The notes beneath the pieces were generated by a model, which worked only from the letters and a program-made list of their open reading frames with translations, made no database searches and was not told where the DNA came from. Position numbers and translations under genes: made by a program. Shown one piece after another: positions 1-6,453 of a DNA stretch of 7,762 nucleotides. Each line of letters starts with the position of its first letter. Position 1 is the stretch's first letter. The stretch is from Saprospiraceae bacterium (GTDB lineage Bacteria; Bacteroidota; Bacteroidia; Chitinophagales; Saprospiraceae), in assembly GCA_020630455.1 (NCBI GenBank), contig JAHDBK010000160.1:1-7762 (forward strand), read 5' to 3'.

Positions 1-47
1 AGTATGTTTTAAAATTTAAACACGTTCTTAATCAATTTTATATCAAT

Positions 48-79
48 AAAAAAAGAGAGAATCGAAGATCCTCTCTTTT
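48..79 (-). terminator. Rho-independent terminator of the porX operon
   Basis: On the minus strand, bases 79-71 (AAAAGAGAG) pair with 59-51 (CTCTCTTTT). A G-U pair (70/60) and three more pairs (69-67 with 63-61) extend the stem around a UUC loop, and a run of seven U follows (54-48). This is a classic intrinsic terminator for transcription coming from the LamG/T9SS gene, about 125 nt after its stop. The plus-strand reading also ends in TTTTA, so it may partly stop transcription from the other side. The stretch between it and the stop codon (80-204) holds no ORF of note and no RNA gene that I recognise. Confidence 0.85.
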
Positions 80-204
80 ATTTGGTTATAAAAACCCAAA
101 TGAATCACCCTTTTATAAAATTGATTTTGTTATGACACAAATTTAAGTGGAAAACTTAGACTGTGCAAGTAAAACCAAATATTTAGGATGACATAAAAAA
201 TAAA

Positions 205-1440
205 TTATCTTACAAGCATAATGCTTCCAAATTTTGTTTTTTCTTCACCTTGACAAGTGTATTTTATTTTATATAAAAACACACCAGGGTTGGCTGTCTT
301 GCCATTAAAATTACCATCCCACCTTTCAAAAGGATTGTCAGTATGGAATACTCTTCCTCCCCATCTGTCAAATATTTCAAATGAATTGATTTCATCTATA
401 ATAAAAGGGTTACTGATACCAACAGTTTCATTGGATTGAGGACCACTTCCATTTGGTGTAAAGGCTTTGGGAATAAATATTTCTTCACAATCTAAAGTAG
501 AAGGATCAATGACAGTTACCTGTAAAGTATCTTGAGCCACACAACCATAAATATCAAATGTATTTAGTGTGTAAGTTGTTGATTGTGTTGGTGTTATGGT
601 TGTATTGGCTGCGAAGACATCATCTACGCCATCTGAAGGAATCCACTCAGAATTAGTATTGCAACTAGTATTAGCTAAGGTGCTCAATGAAGAACCTAAA
701 TAGACTAAGGTATCTCTAGTCAAAACCCTATCTGGTTTGAAATAAAGCTCTTTTACCTCGTTAGCAGAAAGGTCTCTATTATAAACTATTAACTCGTCAA
801 AAAGACCTTTATATCTCTTAAGGTTAGTATTTAAGCAAGGAGTATCTCCGATAGACAAAGGTGCTGAACTTCCTAAATCTATTCTAGAAACAGCTGTGCT
901 TTCACTGACTAATTCTGCATTTAAATACAGTGACAAAATTCCAGCCTTTCTTACCAAACAAACATGTTGCCAACAAGAATTTGAATTAAATTGTCCATCA
1001 CAAATGTTTTGTTTTGAGTCGTCTTCTTTGAGTTCGGCACTTAATAAACTGAAAGGAGGAGCGTAACTAATACTAAGAGAATTAGCTGCTGCACAACTCT
1101 CTCTCTTTGTCAAAACTTCTTGTAATTGAGTTTGGCCATAAGGTTTTATATAAAAACTAATGGTAAAAGGATCAGTATCAAATGCATTATTCACTAAACC
1201 TAAAAAAATGATATGATCACCGATGCCATCAAAATCTAATGCATTGCCAGATACACCACAAACACAATCAGGAGTTCCTATAATTGCCCCATCAGACCCA
1301 TTGCCCGATAAATCAATAGCATCACAATCATCAAAAGAATAATAGGCAACTAAGCCTTCGGTAATTGGCTGAGAAAATAAATTATAAGAAGAAGTAAATA
1401 TTAAAAATGGTATTATTAATATATAGTATAAATTTTTCAT
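205..1440 (-). CDS. Secreted LamG-domain protein with T9SS type B sorting domain
   Basis: A 411-residue protein exported by Sec and then probably by the type IX secretion system to the cell surface or medium. Residues 1-24 form a signal peptide (MKN, hydrophobic core, likely cleavage near FSQ24). Residues about 27-236 read as a LamG/concanavalin A-like jelly roll (GLVAYYSFDD, DLSGNGSDG, ALDFDG, GLFDELIVYNRDLS), a fold that often binds sugars or proteins; the ligand cannot be told. Residues about 237-316 look like a PKD/Ig-like module. Residues about 320-411 match the gliding-motility-associated C-terminal (CHU_C, type B CTD) domain: FTPNG, FEIFDRWGGRVF, RWDGNFNGK, PGVFLYKI and a final IMLVR. 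The usual FTPNGDGxND reads FTPNGSGPQSNE here. The start is the only ATG fitting the signal peptide, 12 nt after the ybaB stop, with no Shine-Dalgarno sequence. It is the last gene of the apparent porX operon. The domain call is firm; the biological role is unknown. Confidence 0.9.
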   Translation of the reverse strand: MKNLYYILIIPFLIFTSSYNLFSQPITEGLVAYYSFDDCDAIDLSGNGSDGAIIGTPDCVCGVSGNALDFDGIGDHIIFLGLVNNAFDTDPFTISFYIKPYGQTQLQEVLTKRESCAAANSLSISYAPPFSLLSAELKEDDSKQNICDGQFNSNSCWQHVCLVRKAGILSLYLNAELVSESTAVSRIDLGSSAPLSIGDTPCLNTNLKRYKGLFDELIVYNRDLSANEVKELYFKPDRVLTRDTLVYLGSSLSTLANTSCNTNSEWIPSDGVDDVFAANTTITPTQSTTYTLNTFDIYGCVAQDTLQVTVIDPSTLDCEEIFIPKAFTPNGSGPQSNETVGISNPFIIDEINSFEIFDRWGGRVFHTDNPFERWDGNFNGKTANPGVFLYKIKYTCQGEEKTKFGSIMLVR

Positions 1441-1452
1441 TACATTATTTAA

Positions 1453-1764
1453 TCATTGTCCAAATAAATTGCCTAATCCTGGAGGCATCATATCATTCAT
1501 CAATTTTTGCGTTTCAGCTGCTTCTATTTCTTTAGCTGCTGCTAATACCCTATTAACAGTTTCTATCATCAAATCTTGTAATTCATCCATATCGGAAAAA
1601 TCAATTTTATCTTTATTAATATTAATATCTATGATTTCTCCAAGGGCACTAGCAGTAACAATGACTGCCTCATCATTAATGCTTTCTGAAACATTAATTT
1701 TAGATAGTTTTTCTTGTAATTCTTTTTGGCGAGCTTCCATGTCGCCTAATAAATCTCCAAACAT
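1453..1764 (-). CDS. ybaB: YbaB/EbfC family nucleoid-associated protein
   Basis: A 103-residue cytoplasmic protein of the YbaB/EbfC family: small dimers that bind DNA and are thought to act in nucleoid organisation or gene regulation. Visible family features are an N-terminal charged helix (MEARQKELQEKLSKI), a central beta section (AVIVTASALGEIIDININ), a long helix (DELQDLMIETVNRVLAAAKEIEAAE), and a Met/Gly/Pro-rich tail (MMPPGLGNLFGQ) as in other members. The length is normal. The frame can be opened two codons earlier with TTG (1768-1770). I chose the ATG at 1762-1764 because it gives the usual MFGDL-type N-terminus and TTG starts are rarer. It lies 33 nt after the porX stop and 12 nt before the next start, so it is probably co-transcribed. 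In many bacteria this gene sits beside dnaX and recR; that context is absent here. No ribosome-binding site is evident, as is common in Bacteroidota. Confidence 0.9.
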   Translation of the reverse strand: MFGDLLGDMEARQKELQEKLSKINVSESINDEAVIVTASALGEIIDININKDKIDFSDMDELQDLMIETVNRVLAAAKEIEAAETQKLMNDMMPPGLGNLFGQ

Positions 1765-1797
1765 GTTCAATATTTTTTTAACGAATAAGCGAATATT

Positions 1798-3357
1798 TTA
1801 TTTAGCACTTAACTTTATTACAGGACAGATAATCTCTTCTAAAGAAATTCCACCATGTTGAAAAGTATCTTTATAGTAATTATTGTAATAATTATAATTA
1901 TTAGGATACAAGAAGAATTTATCTTCTTTAGCAAATATAAATTTAGAACTCACATTTGGTCTTGGTAATAAAGCTTCTTTAGGATCTCTAACAGATAAAA
2001 CGTCCTTAGGGTCAAATTGTAAGTTCTTTCCTACTTTATATCTTAAATTAGTCGTAGTGTTTTTATCTCCTATAACTTTAGACGGTTGTTTTACTCTTAT
2101 GGTACCATGGTCTGTAGATACAATAAGTTGAATCTTTTTTTCTGCTAAGATTTTTAATGCTTCCCATAAAGGGGAATGAACAAACCATGATTTAGTTAAT
2201 GACCTATAAGCTCTTTCGTCTCCAGCCAATTGTTTTAAAACATCCATCTCTGTCCTAGCATGAGAAAGCATATCTATAAAATTATAAACAATAACAGTGA
2301 AATCATTATTCAAATAATTATGAATATTATCCCTCAATGCAAAACCATCAGAAGCATGAACTACTTTTATATAATCAAATTTAGGTGGATTTCTAAATGT
2401 TCTATTAATTAATTCACCCAGTAAATCCTTTTCAAATAAATTTTTACCTCCTTCATCAATATCATTTTTCCACCAATTAGGATAATACTCTTCAATTTCT
2501 GAAGGCATTAGACCAGAAAAAATGGCGTTTCTACTATATTGAGTAGCTGTAGGTAATATAGAATAGAAAAAATCTTCTTGTTCAACTCTATAAAATTCTT
2601 TAATTATAGGTTCAATTATTTTCCATTGGTCATATCTTAAATTATCTAATAATAAGAAAAAAGTCTTATTGTCTTGAATGTCAGGAAATACTTTTTCTCT
2701 TAAAAGATTATGAGACATTACAGGAGCTTTGTCTGTTTCTTCATATAACCAATCAACATAGTTTCTTTCTATGAATTTTGAAAACTCAGCATTGGCTTCA
2801 CTTTTTTGCATAGTTAAGATTTCAGCCATATCATCAGTTTGGGATTCATCAATTTTTAATTCCCATTTGATGATTTTTTTATAAGTATCTGCCCATTCTA
2901 TATAATTGAGTCCACTATTGATAGAAGAAAAAATTTTACCGAATTCTTGTCGATATTCAGTGCTGGTTTTTTCTTTAACCAAGTCTTTTTTGTCAATTAT
3001 TTTTTTTAATGTTAATAATATTTGATTGGGGTTGACAGGTTTTATTAAATAATCCGTTATTTGAGCTCCAATGGCATCCTCCATTACATTTTCTGCTTCA
3101 TTTTTAGTAATCATTACTACGGGTAAATGAGGATTTATTTGCTTGATGCGAGTTAGTGTTTCTAGACCTGTTAAACCAGGCATACTTTCATCTAAGAAAA
3201 CAACATCTATGTCATTGTATTCTTCGCATTCTTCAATTGCATCATGACCATTACTAACAGTAATGACATCGTATCCTTTTTTTTCTAAAAAAAGCACTTG
3301 GGGTTTTAATAAATCAATTTCATCATCTGCCCAAAGTATTCTAATTTCATTAGCCAT
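1798..3357 (-). CDS. porX: PorX: T9SS response regulator with PglZ (alkaline phosphatase superfamily) effector domain
   Basis: A 519-residue cytoplasmic two-component response regulator. Residues 1-120 are a receiver domain with acidic pair D11/D12, phosphoacceptor D56 in FLDESMPG, T84, Y103 and K106. Residues about 120-200 are a helical linker. Residues about 225-519 are a PglZ domain with a full set of candidate superfamily metal and nucleophile residues: D237 (LLLDNLRYD), T271 (PTATQYSR), D361 and H365 (IDMLSHAR), D415/H416 (STDHGT) and H501 (QHGG). In Porphyromonas gingivalis PorX works with the histidine kinase PorY and the sigma factor SigP to control T9SS genes, and its PglZ domain is reported to cleave oligonucleotides; those roles are inferred here by family. 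No porY or sigP lies in the window. The start ATG at 3355-3357 fits the receiver domain exactly (MANEIRILWADDE). It is first in an apparent operon with ybaB and a T9SS cargo gene, and its promoter must lie in the AT-rich region to its right. Confidence 0.93.
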   Translation of the reverse strand: MANEIRILWADDEIDLLKPQVLFLEKKGYDVITVSNGHDAIEECEEYNDIDVVFLDESMPGLTGLETLTRIKQINPHLPVVMITKNEAENVMEDAIGAQITDYLIKPVNPNQILLTLKKIIDKKDLVKEKTSTEYRQEFGKIFSSINSGLNYIEWADTYKKIIKWELKIDESQTDDMAEILTMQKSEANAEFSKFIERNYVDWLYEETDKAPVMSHNLLREKVFPDIQDNKTFFLLLDNLRYDQWKIIEPIIKEFYRVEQEDFFYSILPTATQYSRNAIFSGLMPSEIEEYYPNWWKNDIDEGGKNLFEKDLLGELINRTFRNPPKFDYIKVVHASDGFALRDNIHNYLNNDFTVIVYNFIDMLSHARTEMDVLKQLAGDERAYRSLTKSWFVHSPLWEALKILAEKKIQLIVSTDHGTIRVKQPSKVIGDKNTTTNLRYKVGKNLQFDPKDVLSVRDPKEALLPRPNVSSKFIFAKEDKFFLYPNNYNYYNNYYKDTFQHGGISLEEIICPVIKLSAK

Positions 3358-3674
3358 ATATAATTATATTGTATGTTTTTTATTAGAAAATAAAATATAT
3401 ATCAATTAATACGCCGAAATTACTATTTTATGATAATTAAACTAATAAATATTCCTTAATTTATAATACAAATACTAGAATTGACGATTATGTTCATAAT
3501 AAATATGTCAACTTGTTAAATAAAATAGGATATTTGTAAAAAAAATAAACCTTGATGCAACCATTTTTTATAATATTCAGTCTTAGTAGAGATTTTTGGT
3601 AAAAAGTTACTAAGATTATTTTTTGAAATTTTGGATAATCAGTAAATACTAAGGTTAAAATACTTTTACTCTAT
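3358..3674. other. AT-rich divergent intergenic region between porX and the HD gene
   Basis: 317 nt with no credible gene; the longest open stretch I noticed is a 15-codon frame from 3555. It must hold the promoters of both flanking genes. For the plus strand the best match I find is TTTG at 3595-3598, 18 nt, then TA at 3617-3618 and TTTG at 3622-3625. That resembles the Bacteroidota TTTG / TAnnTTTG promoter but has one extra base inside the second element. GATATTTG (3529-3536) and GATTTTTG (3591-3598) are one-mismatch alternatives without a well-placed upstream TTG. For the minus strand, TAGTATTTG (3477-3469) also carries one extra base and lacks a partner. None is convincing. Copies of TACTAAG near the HD gene are listed separately. 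Confidence 0.5.
3581..3653. repeat. Three copies of TACTAAG, two forming an inverted repeat
   Basis: TCTTAGTA (3581-3588) and TACTAAGA (3608-3615) form a perfect 8-bp inverted repeat with a 19-nt spacer, and a third copy TACTAAG lies at 3647-3653, 39 nt after the second. All lie within 100 nt upstream of the HD gene. They could form an RNA hairpin in its leader or be a protein binding site. In such AT-rich DNA, chance is a serious alternative. Confidence 0.35.
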
Positions 3675-4889
3675 ATGAATAAAAGAAAAATTATTAATGA
3701 TCCTATTTATGGTTTTGTAACTATTCCCTATGATATTATTTATGATTTAATAGAACATAGATGGTTTCAAAGACTTAGAAGGATTAAGCAGTTGGCTTTA
3801 ACAGATTATGTCTATCCTGGAGCATTGCATACTCGTTTTCATCATGCACTAGGAGCTATGCACTTAACTGGGCAAGCAATAGAAGTATTAAGGTCAAAAA
3901 AAGTCGATATTTCTGATGAAGAAGCAGAAGCTGTTGCAATAGCTATATTGTTACATGATATAGGTCATGGACCATTTTCTCATGCTTTAGAACATACTTT
4001 GGTTAATATTCATCATGAAGAATTATCCTTGATGTTTATGGAGCAATTGAATAGAGAATTTGAGAATAAACTAAGTATAGCCATTCAAATATTTAATAAT
4101 CAGTATCCTAAAAAGTTTTTATACCAGCTTATTTCAGGACAATTAGATATGGATAGAATGGATTATTTAAGTAGAGATAGCTTTTTTACAGGTGTTGCTG
4201 AAGGAGTTATAGGCCATTCTAGAATTATTAAAATGTTGAATGTAAAAGATAATCAATTGTGTGTTGAAGAAAAAGGTTTATATTCAATAGAAAGATTTTT
4301 AACGGCTAGGCATTTAATGTACTGGCAAGTGTATTTACATAAAACAGTATTGGTGGCAGAACAAATGTTAATTCAAGTTTTAAAAAGAGCTAAAAATTTA
4401 GCTCAAAACAATGGATTAAGTACTCCTTCTAATGCTTTAAATTTTTTTTTAAATAATGATTTTAATCAAAATGACCTCAATAATCAAGGAGGTGAAATTT
4501 TGAATCAATACGCTGAATTAGATGATGCAGATATTTTTTCAACATTAAAATTCTTCAAGAAAAATGAAGATTTTGCATTAAGATATCTATCAGAAGGTTT
4601 ACTAAACAGAAAATTATTTAAAATAGAGTTAAAAAACCAACCATTTGATAGTGACTATAAAGATAATATCCGTCAAAACGTCACAAATTATTTTGGTGAA
4701 AAGATAGATGTTTCTAACTTTTGGCTAGAAGGAAAAGAAAGCAATACCGCTTATACAACTCAAAAAGATGAAATAAAAATCTTACTCAAAAGCGGAAAAT
4801 TGGTTTCAATGTCTGAAATAGACGTATTAAACCTTCCAAAAGAGTTAATAACTAAGTATTATTTGTGCTATCCAAAAATATTTCATTAA
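3675..4889 (+). CDS. HD-domain phosphohydrolase, SAMHD1/dNTPase-like
   Basis: A 404-residue soluble metal-dependent phosphohydrolase of the HD superfamily. The metal-site residues of the SAMHD1/dGTPase group are visible: H57 in TRFHHALG, H94/D95 in LLHDIGHGPFSH, and a downstream Asp in LDMDRMDYLSRDS (158-168; D160 or D163 is the likely ligand). The opening INDPIYGFVTIP and the QRLRRIKQL segment are also typical. Members cleave dNTPs or related nucleotides; the substrate here is not predictable. Residues about 200-404 form the helical C-terminal region common in the roughly 400-residue bacterial members. The ATG at 3675 gives the expected N-terminus at once; no Shine-Dalgarno sequence precedes it. 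Codon use is AT-rich like most neighbours. It is divergent from porX, and its last codon and stop overlap the promoter of the next gene, which suggests the two are transcribed separately. Confidence 0.88.
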   Translation: MNKRKIINDPIYGFVTIPYDIIYDLIEHRWFQRLRRIKQLALTDYVYPGALHTRFHHALGAMHLTGQAIEVLRSKKVDISDEEAEAVAIAILLHDIGHGPFSHALEHTLVNIHHEELSLMFMEQLNREFENKLSIAIQIFNNQYPKKFLYQLISGQLDMDRMDYLSRDSFFTGVAEGVIGHSRIIKMLNVKDNQLCVEEKGLYSIERFLTARHLMYWQVYLHKTVLVAEQMLIQVLKRAKNLAQNNGLSTPSNALNFFLNNDFNQNDLNNQGGEILNQYAELDDADIFSTLKFFKKNEDFALRYLSEGLLNRKLFKIELKNQPFDSDYKDNIRQNVTNYFGEKIDVSNFWLEGKESNTAYTTQKDEIKILLKSGKLVSMSEIDVLNLPKELITKYYLCYPKIFH

Positions 4890-4894
4890 CTTTG
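4862..4894 (+). promoter_or_regulatory. Bacteroidota-type promoter for the YETV-repeat gene
   Basis: TTTG at 4862-4865 and TAACTTTG at 4887-4894 match the Bacteroidota housekeeping promoter (TTTG or TTG, about 17-23 nt, TAnnTTTG) exactly, with 21 nt between. The TAA of the second element is the stop codon of the HD gene, so the promoter lies within the end of that gene. The GC-rich bases that follow (CCGCCCC) stand out in an AT-rich region and would be at or near the start point, which I expect about 4898-4901. The match is perfect but was read by eye; the start site is inferred. Confidence 0.7.
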
Positions 4895-4898
4895 CCGC

Positions 4899-5010
4899 CC
4901 CTATTGAATACATACTATAATTATAAGAAAAACCAAATAATTTTACAAATAAAGAAAATTTTTTTATTTAACAATAAATCTTATTCATTAATTAAATCTA
5001 TTATTTCGCT
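4899..5010 (+). other. Probable 5' leader of the YETV-repeat gene
   Basis: About 110 nt between the predicted transcription start and the ATG. It is nearly all A and T and has no Shine-Dalgarno sequence, which is usual for well translated Bacteroidota mRNAs. It can fold one AT-only hairpin, 4947-4956 with 4960-4969, containing a single G-U pair. That hairpin has a U-rich right arm and could also act as a weak terminator for the HD gene. I see no riboswitch consensus. Confidence 0.35.
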
Positions 5011-6396
5011 ATGAAAAAATTGAACCTGATTTTTGGTGTAGTTTTCATGCTTTTCGCTGTGGCTGCTACTGCTCAACCTGGTTTTGATGCTCCTATCGAG
5101 CGTGAACCTGGTAAATGTTACGCTAAATGTATGATCCAAGATCAATACGATACTGTAACTGAAACAGTAGAGGTTAGACCTGCTTCTACTCGTGTAGAGG
5201 TTGTTCCTGCACAGTACGAAACTGTATCTGAACAAGTTATGGTTGCTGACGAAAGTCGTCGCATGATTCCAGTTCCTGCTCAATATGAGACAGTTACTGA
5301 AACGTATGAAAAATCACCAGCTTCAACAACTCTTCGCGTTGTACCTGCTGAGTACGAAACTGTTACTGAGCAAGTGATGATCAAAGAAGAAAGTCGTCGT
5401 TTAATCGTTGTACCTGCTGAGTACGAAACTGTATCTGAGCAAGTGATGGTTAAAGAAGAAAGTCGTCGTTTAATTGAGGTTCCTGCACAGTACGAAACTG
5501 TGTCTGAAACTTATGTAGTAGAACCATCTTCTACTCGTATCGTTTCTAAAGAGCCTGCTTATGAAACAGTGACTGAGCGTATCGAAATTGCTCCTGCTAC
5601 CACTAAGTGGACTAAGCGTAGAGCAGATCGTAACTGTCTTTCTCAAGATCCTGAAGATTGTTTAGTATGGTGTTTGGTAGAAGTACCAGCTCAATACAAA
5701 ACAGTTACTAAGCGTGTAAACGTAGGTTGTGACGGTTCTGGTGTTGCTAACAGTGGATGTTCTGAAGAAGTACCAGTTCCTGAAAAAACTGCTACTCGTT
5801 CAGTACGTAAAGTAACAGTTCCTGCTTCTACTCGTGAGGAAGTAATTCCTGCTGAGTATGCAAATGTTACTAAAAGAGTTATTAAAACTCCTGCTACTAC
5901 TCGTGAGGAAGTAATTCCTGCACAGTACAGCACGATTACTAAGCAAGTACTTAAGTCTGCAGCTAGAGTAGAAGAATCTACAATTCCTGCTGAAATGGGT
6001 ACTCGTACAGTACGTAAAGTAACAGTTCCTGCTTCTAGCCGTGAGGAAGTAATTCCTGCACAGTACGAAACAGTAACTAAGAGACAAGTTAGTGTTCCTG
6101 CTTCTACTCGTACTATTGAAGTACCTGCTGAGTATGAAACAGTAACTAAGAGAGTTTTAGTACAAAAAGGTGGTTTCTCTGAATGGAGAGAAGTTCTTTG
6201 TGGTTCTGAAATGACAGCTGCTACAGTACGTCAAATCCAACAAGCTTTATCTGCTCGTGGATATGATCCAGGTCCTGCGGATAACGTAATGGGAGCTCGT
6301 ACAAAAGCTGCTTTAACTAAGTTCCAAAAAGATAACGGATTACCAGTTGGTGCTGTTAACATGGAGACGTTGAGAGCTTTAGGTCTTCAATATTAA
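5011..6396 (+). CDS. Exported YETV-repeat protein with C-terminal peptidoglycan-binding domain
   Basis: A 461-residue envelope protein of unknown role. Residues 1-22 are a Sec signal peptide (MKK, hydrophobic core, ATAQ22). Residues 36-40 hold a CYAKC motif. Then come 23-residue repeats centred on PA(Q/E)YETV(T/S): tyrosines at 46, 69, 92, 115, 138, 161 and 184, exactly 23 apart. An irregular part carries C209, C217, C221, Y229, C240 and C250. A second block follows at 260, 283, 306, 329, 352 and 375, again 23 apart. Residues about 401-458 match PG_binding_1 (VRQIQQALSARGYDPGPADN, GARTKAALTKFQKDNGL), which binds cell wall. Eight cysteines in an exported protein suggest disulfides. There is no T9SS sorting domain, so periplasmic or outer-membrane placement is likely. 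Codon use differs sharply from its neighbours (CGT for Arg, GCT for Ala, many C-ending codons), which suggests very high expression, in line with its own strong promoter and terminator. I recall similar YETV proteins in other Bacteroidota, but no established function. Confidence 0.9.
   Translation: MKKLNLIFGVVFMLFAVAATAQPGFDAPIEREPGKCYAKCMIQDQYDTVTETVEVRPASTRVEVVPAQYETVSEQVMVADESRRMIPVPAQYETVTETYEKSPASTTLRVVPAEYETVTEQVMIKEESRRLIVVPAEYETVSEQVMVKEESRRLIEVPAQYETVSETYVVEPSSTRIVSKEPAYETVTERIEIAPATTKWTKRRADRNCLSQDPEDCLVWCLVEVPAQYKTVTKRVNVGCDGSGVANSGCSEEVPVPEKTATRSVRKVTVPASTREEVIPAEYANVTKRVIKTPATTREEVIPAQYSTITKQVLKSAARVEESTIPAEMGTRTVRKVTVPASSREEVIPAQYETVTKRQVSVPASTRTIEVPAEYETVTKRVLVQKGGFSEWREVLCGSEMTAATVRQIQQALSARGYDPGPADNVMGARTKAALTKFQKDNGLPVGAVNMETLRALGLQY
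5146..5628 (+). repeat. Tandem 69-bp coding repeats, block A (seven units)
   Basis: Seven in-register 69-nt units, each starting at the conserved Tyr codon and encoding YETV(T/S)E plus a variable strand-like stretch. Two linker types mix: P-A-S-T-like (units 1, 3, 6, 7) and E-S-R-R (units 2, 4, 5). Units 4 and 5 are nearly identical in DNA, which points to a recent duplication or conversion. Every unit has Glu five residues after the Tyr. Confidence 0.9.
5788..6201 (+). repeat. Tandem 69-bp coding repeats, block B (six units)
   Basis: Six 69-nt units encoding the 23-residue repeat. Four have Tyr at the phase position; the first and fourth have Thr260 and Met329. Lys follows five residues after each Tyr (288, 311, 357, 380), in contrast to Glu in block A. 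The segment 5797-5859 recurs at 6004-6066, 207 nt (three units) later, with only six differences in 63 bases, including a 30-nt identical run. Confidence 0.85.
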
Positions 6397-6417
6397 TATT
6401 AATTAATATTAAAGATC

Positions 6418-6452
6418 AAAACGTGCTTGTATTTATACAAGCACGTTTTTTT
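6418..6452 (+). terminator. Strong rho-independent terminator after the YETV-repeat gene
   Basis: A perfect 14-bp stem pairs 6418-6431 with 6436-6449 around a TTTA loop; the core arm is ACGTGCTTGTA. The T-run 6446-6452 follows. It sits 21 nt after the stop codon and isolates the repeat gene from the amidohydrolase gene. The left arm begins with only four A, so it should work mainly in the plus direction. Confidence 0.93.
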
Positions 6453-6453
6453 A

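Noticed and set aside
257..439. Plus-strand ORF of 60 codons
   Set aside because: It lies fully opposite the T9SS sorting domain and shows no features of its own.
1765..1770. TTG start two codons before the ybaB ATG
   Set aside because: The ATG gives the usual MFGDL-type N-terminus, and nothing in the sequence favours the TTG.
1469..1861. Plus-strand ORF of 130 codons
   Set aside because: It is the complement of ybaB and the end of porX, both of which have strong family matches; its product has no recognisable domain.
3555..3602. Fifteen-codon ORF in the porX-HD intergenic region
   Set aside because: It is very short, has no ribosome-binding signal, and is expected by chance.
4981..6087. 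Minus-strand ORFs at 4981-5283, 5691-5933 and 5800-6087 opposite the repeat gene
   Set aside because: The 69-nt repeat is a multiple of three, so an open antisense frame is copied from unit to unit. Their products are repetitive (CRNYFLTSRSRN-like) with no recognisable domain, while the plus strand has a clear signal peptide and domain.
5146..6201. Regularly spaced repeats that might suggest a CRISPR array
   Set aside because: The repeats are contiguous 69-nt coding units in one reading frame with no unique spacers and no cas genes.
6393..6412. Perfect 20-bp palindrome (TTAATATTAA twice) across the stop of the repeat gene
   Set aside because: It is made only of A and T and is low in complexity. 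The true terminator hairpin lies just after it, so I give it no separate function.
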